The notes under the pieces: model-generated
The model's input: only the letters and a program-made list of their open reading frames with translations
What the model was told of the DNA's origin: nothing
Database searches by the model: none
Position numbers and translations under genes: made by a program
Source: Globobulimina sp.
Lineage: Eukaryota; Foraminifera; Rotaliida
Assembly: GCA_003354225.1 (NCBI GenBank)
Contig: PIVH01000566.1
Span: 1 to 5,449 of the forward strand
Reading direction: 5' to 3'
Length of the DNA: 5,449 nt
In this document: in pieces, positions 1 to 5,449 of the stretch
Numbering within the stretch: the stretch's first letter is position 1
How the letters are laid out: every line of letters begins with the position of its first letter

Positions 1-2
1 AC

Positions 3-303
3 GTTTTTTTTGGCGAGTTTGAGCAAACTCAGTTCGTTTGCTGTTGTTTGATTCATCCAAAATCCAAATCGGTTTCATATTACGCGTACCCCAATGGACA
101 GACTTACATCCGAGTTTTCCGAATAATACGTGGAAGGACGATGTTCCTGCTTTCGGCAAACCCAACAAAATTATTTTTTTGCCATTGTTTTCATCACAAA
201 CACATGGTTCATACGGATGCAGTATGGAATCATTGGATTCATTTAGCAGTGAATCGTCTGCAATATATGCATAGGAATGGCTTATCGGTTGTGATAACCA
301 AGA
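3..303 (+). CDS. Possible upstream coding exon, partial, PH-like C-terminal half
   Basis: Frame 3 is open from the window start to a TGA at 312-314 and has no ATG near its start, as expected for an internal exon. It encodes strand-like stretches (TYIRVFRII, RTMFLLSAN) and then VWNHWIHLAVNRLQ, which resembles a PH C-terminal helix with its Trp. A donor GTATGA at 304 could join to an acceptor TTAG ending at 422 and continue in the formin frame without a stop. A competing frame (frame 2, open to TAG 272-274) is also protein-like near its end (SMESLDSFSSESSAIYA) and lies in the same frame as ATG 437, but its only fitting donor found (256, GTCTGC, to acceptor 432) is weak. It could also belong to another gene or be 5' UTR. 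Confidence 0.35.
15..30. repeat. Short inverted repeat GAGTTTG-AG-CAAACTC
   Basis: A 7-base perfect inverted repeat with a 2-base centre lies directly after TTGGCGAG at the left edge. It may be part of a repeat family or chance; nothing else ties it to a function. Confidence 0.4.
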
Positions 304-422
304 GTATGAAATGAAACCAATGTCGAGCAAACATATTACAATCATGATGACGATAAAAAGTGGTCGTTTGAGCGTTTCTGTCATTGTGACTCTAGTAATT
401 TTACTAAGAAAATCTTAGTTAG
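304..422 (+). other. Candidate upstream intron, 119 nt
   Basis: GTATGA at 304 resembles the GTATGT donor of the supported intron. The 3' side carries TTACTAAG (401-408), which looks like a branch site, followed by AG at 418 and TTAG ending at 422. Joining 303 to 423 keeps frame 3 in phase with the formin frame (codon A|CT, Thr) and removes the stops at 312-314 and 416-418. Acceptor 418 would instead need a donor such as 288 or 291. The exact boundaries are uncertain, and the intron exists only if the upstream exon is real. Confidence 0.3.
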
Positions 423-436
423 CTCTGTGTAGCATA

Positions 437-820
437 ATGTCAATCGCTGCTGCTCACCTTTGGCACAAACCATCGGAACGTGCAGCATGGATGAGACGTT
501 TCGTAATTGTCTCAGATTCAGCCATACGAATTTATGGCACACGCAATGATAACGAACAACATGCAGAAGCAATGTATTATATTGATCCAGAACAAAAACA
601 AGGAATACGTTCCATCGATATCAGTAATGTCAAATTTATATTAGAAAAGAGTCGCAATCTGTATGTAATATATAATCATATCCTAGCACACATATATTAA
701 TATATTAATATTCTTACATTAGAATCCAATGGAAAAACGATACAGGAGAATGGTTCCAATTTCGTTGTGATTCGCCCTCCATTCAAAGCAGATGGCATAG
801 CGAAATGTTAGAGATCCAAA
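437..820 (+). other. PH domain (spliced), residues ~1-115
   Basis: The spliced product starts with a PH-like pattern. Strand 1 is AAAHLWHKP, strand 2 is WMRRFVIVSD, strand 3 is SAIRIYGTR, and strand 4 lies around GIRSIDISNVKF. Strands 5-6 are NLLIQWK and EWFQFRC, and a C-terminal helix follows with Trp at about residue 99 (SRWHSEML). PH domains commonly bind phosphoinositides or protein partners, so membrane recruitment is the likely role. The strand 1-2 loop has only a few basic residues (KPSERAAWMRR), so lipid binding is not assured. Assignment is by fold pattern. Confidence 0.75.
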
Positions 821-3800
821 AGAATTGCATCAAAATACGTATTGATTCAGAAACAAATCATTCCTTAAACAAAGAGCCGACTTTGTTTGCCTTCATTGTG
901 CGTAAAGCAGTGAATCGATTTGAAAAAACCATTTCCAATCTCAGCGATATCAAATCCAACAGATATCAGCAACATTATTTTTGTGCGGACAATGATCAAT
1001 ATTTAGAAGGTTGGAAGAAATGTATTATTGAACAAATTGCTCATTGTAATGATGACAAAAATGCAGTCAATCAGCAGTCCAAATTCCTACGCAACAAATT
1101 AGCAGAACATCGCAAACGAAGTTATAACATCAACAGCAGCGAGAATACCTTGCGCGAGTACCATACGCCGAGGCTTTATCATAACAGCAAAGGAAGCATC
1201 ACCTCCATAGCCACTGCGGCAGACAACGAGCAAAAGTATATTGGCCGCAGTAGGCAGATCTCATTGGACTGGATCGATTATAAAAAGATATCTGACAAAG
1301 AAATCGATCATCGCATGCAAGAGTTGATGAACAATTTGAAAATACCCAAACATGCGAGGTCCAACATGCTGCGTTTGAATAAGAAACAAAAAATCAAAAT
1401 GTTAGAACAGCATCATATAAAACAGCAATTGAAAAAACAACATGAAAGTGGCAGAATATGGAGCGACAAATTTGCAGCTCATAACTCTGAAGGCGGCACA
1501 AACAAAGTTAACATATCCACGCTGCAACAATTCAGTGTGGTGTTGCGAGATGAAACGGACCAATTTGTCAAGGATTTCATTCAAAATCTAGGCCTGAATC
1601 GCTTATGTAATTTAGCCACAAAATCATTGCAACACAATGGCTCCTCGCAACAAAGAGGGAAATCATATTTTGGTCAGTTTGATATCGAATTATTACGTGT
1701 ATTGAAGGCGATTATTGATGCAAATGAATATTCGCTGAAACAAATCGTGGAACATAACCTATGTATTCGTATTATTGCGGATAAGATCGACTCGCAAGAT
1801 ATTAAAATATCAGAATTGGCGCTGTCGTTATTAATCACTATGGTTGGCATTGAAAATGACGAAATTTCAATCTCAGCGTCCCAGAAAATATTATCTGCGC
1901 TGTCTGATTTAGCTCTGTCCAAAGGACAAAGGAACAAATACAAAGTATTGATATCTCACATGTCGGTCAAAGATGTTTTAAATGGCTCCTTTCAGTATGA
2001 TACGTATTCCATTTCGTTGCTAAATTATCTCATTATGTCCCTGCCACATTTACATTTACGAATGGATGAGCGGCGCTTATTAAATTCGTTGCAATTTGAC
2101 AAAATATTGAATAAGTTACAGGATCGCATCAGAATACATTCAAATGAATATTATAACCATGCTCTACTGAATCAAATCGAAACTTATCGCAAATTGTACG
2201 AAACGGACAAACGCAATGCAAACCAAAATGAATTCGTCGATGCGGAGTGGGATATGATGAACGATTTCGATATCGATAATCCCAAGGATTTATTCAAACG
2301 ATTACATGACCAATGTCTAAATGACGCATATATCAATGAATTGACTTCGATATTAAAAAATTTGGTAGTTTTGCCTTCCAGCGCCGAAAATGTGTGGTAC
2401 AATGTCACCAAAATTGTGAATGCTGCATGCAAACCGATCCAAAACCAAATGTTATATCCACAGAAAGCAAAAGCAGCAGAAACGGAAACAGAAAGCAAGC
2501 TGAATTCTGTGGTTGAGGGCGAAATAAAAACACAAAATTTTGATGAAAATTATATCAAATTAGAATCGAGATTCGTATATCCAACGTATAAGGAATTACG
2601 CACTATGCTGGAAATCAGGGAAGCTACAAACATGACGCTGTCTGATACCCGCTCCAATGCGAATGCGTCGTTGCAAAACGAATTGAACCAAGCCAGAGAA
2701 AAACAATTAAAACTGGAAGATGCTTTATTATGCGAAAAATCCAAGAGCTTAAACTTGGAGTCGCAGTTACAACATTTGTTCAAATATGGCACATCATCGC
2801 AGACCAATCCGTTGGCCAAAACGCCCAGTAATAAGTCAAATAATTCAAACAGCTCAAACAGTTTAAGCAACTCGTCCTATATCGTGGTGGAAGCAGAAGC
2901 AGATAATGAGGATAAAAAAGAGGCAGAAATAGTAAAAACGAAACAGGAAATTGCAGCCAAAGTGGTGACAGTCACAGTCACAGTCACAGACTCTGCGCCA
3001 TCCATTGCGAAGACTGTAGCCGTTGACGACGGATTGAATAAATATAGGAAAATGATCAAATTTAAAATGCCTAAAAATTCAATTGTGAATAGAATGCGGC
3101 AGGACGGCATCGACAAAAATATAATTGAACAGTATACAGAATTGGATACATTGCCGGGTGGCAATGCAAAGTCAAAGAAGCCGCAAACGGCGGGCAAGGA
3201 TCCAAAGGCTGCCATGTTGGCAATGATTGCGAGTAAAAGTAAAAGTAAAACTGCTAAAATAAGCACGTCCTCCGACGACGAAGAAAAGCTCAAGAAATAT
3301 CGCAAAATGTTGAAAATAAACCTGCCGAAACAAAGTGTGATTAATAGGATGCGGCAGGACGAGATGGCACCGAATTTGATTGGTATTTTATTCCCCGACG
3401 CTGTGGAAGCAAAACAAAGTGAGGGTGACACTGGAAACAATGGCAATATTTTATCGGCGCTCAAACGCAAAAAGAAAAAGAAAGCCGCGCCGAAGTTGCC
3501 AAGCAATTTGAGGCCGAAAAAGCTGATTAAGCCTAAAAACAAAATGCGAAATCTGCACTGGACGACGGTGAACCCGTTCGATGTCGAAAAAACTATCTGG
3601 AACAGCATCGACGATGAAGAAATCGAGTTTGATGTCTCCGATTTGGAGAGCAAGTTTTGTTGGAAACAGAGCGAAAAGGATAACAATGAAAAGATTGAAA
3701 AAAGCAAAGTGAAGCTGAAGATGAAAAGTGACATCGTGCGTGTTTTGGATACGCGGCGCTCGTACAATATTGAGATATTTCTGGGTCGCTTGAAGAGCGA

Positions 3801-4986
3801 TCCGTGGACGTTGCGCGAAGCCATGTTGTCGTTAAACGAAAGCAGGCTGAATTTGGACACGGTGCACAAATTAATCAACTTCGTGCCCACAAAGGATGAG
3901 TGTCTGCAATTGGACGGCTATGAAAACGAGAAGAATCTGGGCGTGGCGGAGAACTTTGTCAAAATCATCCGAAATGTCGACGGCGATTTGCGCGAAAGAC
4001 TGATTTTGTGGGAGTTCAAGATGGAATTTAATGACTTGTACGAGCACGAAAAGCGGCAATTGATTTTCTTGCGAAAAGGACATGATTCCATCAAGAAATC
4101 TGGCGATTTGCGCCAGATCTTTTGCATCATTTTGTCGATTGGAAATTATATGAATGGCTCGACCAACAAAGGCCAGGCGTACGGCTTCAAACTGTCTTCG
4201 CTGTCTCAGTTAATGCGGTCGCGCACCGTGGATAACAGCTGCACTTTGATGGAGTATCTGTACCAATTCGTGTCGGCGTCGCAGCGCTACCGCCATTGCC
4301 TGCAGTTTGTGGACGGTTTGGCCTGTTTGGAGGATACGTGCTGCGTCGACATAGCTGTGCTGCGGCAGAATATTGCGGGCATCGGGCACAAATTGAAGCG
4401 CATCAAAAAAAGAATGGATTCCTATTCGAATCCGGCCGGCTCTGCCATGCACCGAATGGGCGACAACTTTTATGCGGTGATGCAGCCGTTTTATGTGTGC
4501 GCCATTTTGAAGTTGGAGTTGTTGCAAAAAGTGCGCGACGAAATGTTCACTGATTTGAAGGATTTGGGGGTTTGGTTAAACGAAGCGAAGGACGCAAACT
4601 TTAAATATCTGAAAACGTTGAACCAGTTTCGGCTGAATTTTATTCAAATTATCAAAGTGTCCAAGATGAAAAAGGAGAAATTGGCGCGGATCGAAAAAAG
4701 AAAGAAATGGAAAGAAAACAAGTTGAAAATTAAAAACAAGAAAAACAAAAAAATCATCATCACGAAAAAGAAGAAAGAAAAAAAAGAAACAGAATTTTTA
4801 ACAGAAAAAAAGGAAAAGAAAAAGAAAAAGAAAAAAGAAGAGAAAAATACAAATATTTCGGATGTCGTCATACAAACATTGGTCGATGGCACTTCTTATA
4901 ATTTCATACAAAGACTGCAAGACCGAAACAAATCCGCTTCCAAAAGCTCGCATAGCCATAACCGCTCAAAGACGGCTTTGATGTAA
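437..4986 (+). CDS. Diaphanous-type formin (PH, GBD/FH3, FH2, DAD), join(437..660,723..4986)
   Basis: Formins nucleate unbranched actin filaments and stay on the growing barbed end through a dimeric FH2 ring; diaphanous-type members are autoinhibited by a DID-DAD contact. The spliced frame encodes 1,495 residues from ATG 437. In order it shows a PH domain, a PH-like half, GBD/FH3, a coiled coil, a charged linker with two KYxKM motifs, FH2, a lysine-rich tract and a DAD-like tail. FH2 is the firmest call: LHW near residue 1021, NIEIFLG near 1090-1096, GNYMN at 1215 and AYGFKL at 1227. The start is provisional. ATG 437 is the first ATG after the in-frame TAG at 416-418 and lies just before PH strand 1, but an upstream coding exon is possible. 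Length is in the usual formin range. FH1 polyproline is absent. The frame ends at TAA 4984-4986. Family assignment is very secure; the 5' end is not. Confidence 0.93.
661..722 (+). other. Spliceosomal intron, 62 nt, phase 2
   Basis: The 437 frame runs into a stop just after 660. Removing GTATGT...ATTAG (661-722) rejoins it exactly with the frame that contains ATG 805. The split codon is CT|A (Leu). The first codons after the junction (IQWKNDTGEWFQFRC) supply the missing strands 5-6 of the PH domain and its C-terminal helix with the conserved Trp. The intron is AT-rich and contains an 18-base perfect palindrome at 694-711. Frame continuity, consensus splice sites and restoration of a domain all agree. 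Confidence 0.92.
877..1047 (+). other. Second PH-like C-terminal half, residues ~127-183
   Basis: About 20 residues after the first PH helix there is a second stretch that looks like the last strands and helix of a PH domain. It has a hydrophobic strand LFAFIVRK, a variable loop, a strand HYFCADN, and then a helix with Trp at about residue 172 (YLEGWKKCIIEQI). No room exists for strands 1-4 between the two helices, so this half has no N-terminal partner downstream of PH 1. It could pair with sequence encoded before residue 1 (a split PH), or be a degenerate module. The resemblance is by eye. Confidence 0.5.
1288..2360 (+). other. GBD/FH3 (DID-like armadillo) regulatory region
   Basis: Residues about 264-305 match the segment that opens GBD/FH3 in diaphanous-type formins: an acidic helix (KEIDHRMQELMNNLKIP) and then a basic stretch with MLRLNKKQKIKML. 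Residues about 341-574 look like helical armadillo repeats, including QFVKDFIQNLGLNRL, LLRVLKAIIDANEYSLKQI, ELALSLLITMVGI and SLLNYLIMSLPHLHLRMDE. A following DNPKDLFKRL segment (about 594-603) is typical of the end of FH3 in protist formins. In this family the region binds the C-terminal DAD and, with the GBD, a Rho-type GTPase that relieves inhibition. The sequence does not show whether a GTPase actually binds here. Confidence 0.8.
2578..2781 (+). other. Coiled-coil segment between FH3 and linker
   Basis: Residues about 694-761 are rich in Glu, Lys, Gln and Leu with leucines at roughly heptad spacing (LQNELNQAREKQLKLEDALL, then LNLESQLQHLF) and have few helix breakers. Such a coiled coil between FH3 and FH1/FH2 is usual in diaphanous formins and helps dimerise the protein. 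It is followed directly by an Asn/Ser-rich linker. Confidence 0.65.
2965..2988 (+). repeat. In-frame hexanucleotide repeat GTSACA x4
   Basis: One GTGACA unit and three GTCACA units lie in tandem and encode alternating Val-Thr (VTVTVTVT). The repeat sits in a low-complexity linker that also contains Asn/Ser runs and a short AGTAAA repeat (about 3230-3247, Ser-Lys). Six-base units keep the frame when copy number changes, so length polymorphism is likely. Confidence 0.8.
3040..3126 (+). other. KYxKM motif copy 1 (WASHC3/CCDC53-like)
   Basis: Residues about 848-876 read KYRKMIKFKMPKNSIVNRM followed by RQDGID. This fits the pattern KYxKMhKhxxPxxxVxxKMxxDGhD known from the WASH-complex subunit WASHC3 (CCDC53), and related motifs are recalled in some protist actin regulators. 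The unit lies where a formin normally has FH1. Its molecular role here is unknown. Assignment is by motif recall, not by a profile search. Confidence 0.6.
3295..3384 (+). other. KYxKM motif copy 2
   Basis: Residues about 933-962 read KYRKMLKINLPKQSVINRM followed by RQDEMAPNLI. Copy 2 matches copy 1 across most of the unit, with the same spacing from KY to the RMRQD core, and the 12 bases ATGCGGCAGGAC are identical in both. The conserved DGID end of copy 1 is DEMA here, so copy 2 has diverged at that end. The two copies are separated by about 56 residues of Lys/Ser-rich linker and precede FH2 by about 50 residues. Confidence 0.6.
3541..4668 (+). other. FH2 actin-assembly domain, residues ~1015-1391
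   Basis: FH2 forms an antiparallel ring dimer that nucleates actin and moves with the barbed end. Lasso tryptophans are visible at about residues 1021 (LHW) and 1034 (TIW). The knob has NIEIFLG, whose second Ile (about 1093) corresponds to the actin-contacting Ile of mDia1 and Bni1. The core has GNYMNGSTNKGQAYGFKL (1215-1232), followed by LSQLMRSRT. At the position of the actin-contacting Lys after GFKL, this protein appears to have Arg (about 1242), a conservative change that needs an alignment. The length of about 377 residues is normal, and no break in the frame is seen. Confidence 0.97.
4660..4847 (+). other. Lysine-rich linker with homopurine tracts
   Basis: Between FH2 and the DAD-like motif about 60 residues are mostly Lys, with Glu, Arg, Asn and Ile. 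The plus strand is pure purine at 4764-4789 and at 4803-4847 (45 bases). The tract could bind acidic phospholipids or the sides of filaments, as basic tails of formins can, but that is inference. Long A runs make this a place where sequence or assembly errors would shift the frame; the frame stays open into a sensible C-terminus, so the reading appears correct. Confidence 0.8.
4852..4932 (+). other. DAD-like autoregulatory motif
   Basis: Residues about 1452-1478 contain SDVVIQTLVDGTSY followed by a basic stretch. This fits the diaphanous autoregulatory pattern (M/x)DxLLxxLxxGxxF plus basic residues, with Asp at about 1455, hydrophobics at VVI and Leu, then Gly and an aromatic. The usual first Met is Ser. 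Binding to the FH3/DID region would hold the protein inactive, as known for the family. Its place at the very C-terminus, together with a recognisable DID, supports the call. Confidence 0.7.
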
Positions 4987-4990
4987 TAAA
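4985..4990 (+). promoter_or_regulatory. Polyadenylation signal AATAAA overlapping the stop codon
   Basis: AATAAA begins at the second base of the TAA stop (4984-4986) and is followed by T-rich sequence (4991-5030), the usual surroundings of a cleavage site. If used, the 3' UTR would be only a few tens of bases. The overlap may be chance in AT-rich DNA. Confidence 0.45.
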
Positions 4991-5067
4991 TTTTTTGATT
5001 GCTTTTTTTTGTTTTTTAATTGTTTTAATATTAAATTGTTATGTTATTGTTTGTGTCACACGAAAGT

Positions 5068-5109
5068 GAGCGGAGCGAGCGTCTGTGTTGATTTGGCGAG
5101 CGAAGCGAG
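5068..5109. repeat. GC-rich mirror-symmetric repeat pair in 3' flank
   Basis: GAGCGGAGCGAG (5068-5079) and GAGCGAAGCGAG (5098-5109) match at 11 of 12 bases and lie 30 bases apart in otherwise AT-rich DNA. The second reads the same forwards and backwards on one strand (a mirror repeat). TTGGCGAG just before the second copy also occurs at 10-17 near the window start, which hints at a dispersed element. No coding frame explains it. Confidence 0.6.
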
Positions 5110-5283
5110 TGACGTCTTTTTCTGACGGTCTCCATTTTAAATGTGTCCCGTAAAAAAACTTCATCTTCTTTTTTCGAGTCGACATGGAATTAAATTATTG
5201 TTCCGTCTATATTTAATCCCCACCGCATTCTGATTCTTCATGGTGAATTTTTATTATCCACATTTATTATGTAATATTAGTCA

Positions 5284-5448
5284 TCATTCATTATAAATTA
5301 TAACAAAAATAACTAGATTAGAAGTTTGGGTAATTCCATATTCTTTTCTGTACAACTCGGTGTCTGACCGGTTTTCAATTCGGCTGAGGCTTCCTCGATA
5401 ACGTTTATTTATTTTGTTTGGCTTTATTTTATTTTTATTATTGAACAT
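5284..5448 (-). CDS. Possible 3' end of a convergent minus-strand gene (partial)
   Basis: On the minus strand a frame is open from the window edge to TGA at 5284-5286 (54 codons). Its middle (KRYRGSLSRIENRSDTELYR) is of higher complexity than the flanks. A second minus frame, open 5313-5408, is also protein-like (VIEEASAELKTGQTPSCTEK) and ends at TAG 5313-5315. A minus-strand AATAAA lies at 5263-5268, just beyond both stops, as expected for a gene end. The frame cannot be decided, no family is recognised, and both may be noncoding. Confidence 0.25.
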   Translation of the reverse strand: MFNNKNKIKPNKINKRYRGSLSRIENRSDTELYRKEYGITQTSNLVIFVIIYNE

Positions 5449-5449
5449 A

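Larger units (their letters stand above)
4991..5449. other. AT-rich 3' flank, mostly without recognisable genes
   Basis: Beyond the formin stop the DNA is AT-rich with T runs. It holds the GC-rich mirror repeat pair and, at the far right, the weak minus-strand frames. No tRNA, rRNA or transposon protein is seen. Scattered palindromes such as GTGTCACAC (5053-5061) are too short to interpret. Confidence 0.6.

Noticed and set aside
381-572. Minus-strand frame of 63 codons across the start region
   Set aside because: It is antisense to the PH-coding exon, has no family resemblance and ends within the upstream noncoding or intron stretch.
805-807. ATG 805 as the true start of the protein
   Set aside because: It falls inside the PH C-terminal helix. 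The in-frame splice 660/723 adds 102 residues that complete the domain.
2961-2990. GTCACA repeat as a regulatory or CRISPR-like array
   Set aside because: The units are contiguous with no spacers and are translated in frame as Val-Thr; it is a coding microsatellite.
2877-3890. Long minus-strand open frame of 337 codons
   Set aside because: It lies wholly antisense to the formin linker and FH2. Its Phe/Leu/Ser-rich product is what antisense of Lys/Glu-rich codons gives, and no domain is recognisable.
4210-4553. Overlapping frames on both strands inside FH2
   Set aside because: The FH2 frame carries conserved motifs throughout; the other frames are open because this part has a higher GC content and few stops.
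4644-4892. Minus-strand frame coding a poly-Phe, membrane-like protein
   Set aside because: It is the complement of the AAA/AAG lysine tract; the apparent membrane protein is an artefact of homopyrimidine sequence.

Overview
This is eukaryotic nuclear DNA dominated by one large plus-strand gene for a multidomain formin, an actin-filament nucleator and elongator of the diaphanous-related type. The supporting signs are a GT-AG intron of 62 bases that splits a PH domain in frame, a single long reading frame with standard stop codons, AT-rich flanks and an AATAAA signal at the stop codon. Moderately AT-rich coding DNA, lysine-rich tracts and the unusual domain layout suggest a free-living protist (amoeboid or rhizarian, for example a foraminiferan-like organism). 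That placement is inference and cannot be fixed from this window.

Layout. Bases 1-436 lie upstream of the first clear ATG and hold two overlapping open frames. One of them (frame 3, about 3-311) resembles the C-terminal half of a PH domain, so the gene may start upstream of the window. Bases 437-660 and 723-4986 join in frame into at least 1,495 residues. The order is: PH domain (about 1-115), a second orphan PH-like C-terminal half (127-183), GBD/FH3 armadillo-type regulatory region (about 264-620), coiled coil (about 694-761), a low-complexity linker carrying two copies of a KYxKM motif like that of the WASH-complex subunit WASHC3/CCDC53 (about 848-876 and 933-962), FH2 domain (about 1015-1391), a lysine-rich linker, and a C-terminal DAD-like autoinhibitory motif (about 1452-1478). 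The proline-rich FH1 segment normally found just before FH2 is missing.

Bases 4987-5449 are AT-rich 3' flank. They contain a polyadenylation signal, a GC-rich mirror-symmetric repeat pair (5068-5109) and, at the right edge, a weak open minus-strand frame that may be the 3' end of a convergent gene.

Working model: the PH module(s) target the protein to membranes, the FH3 region and DAD hold it in an autoinhibited state, and FH2 assembles actin. The KYxKM pair occupies the place where FH1 would normally recruit profilin-actin. The first three roles follow from family knowledge; a role for the KYxKM motifs is inference.
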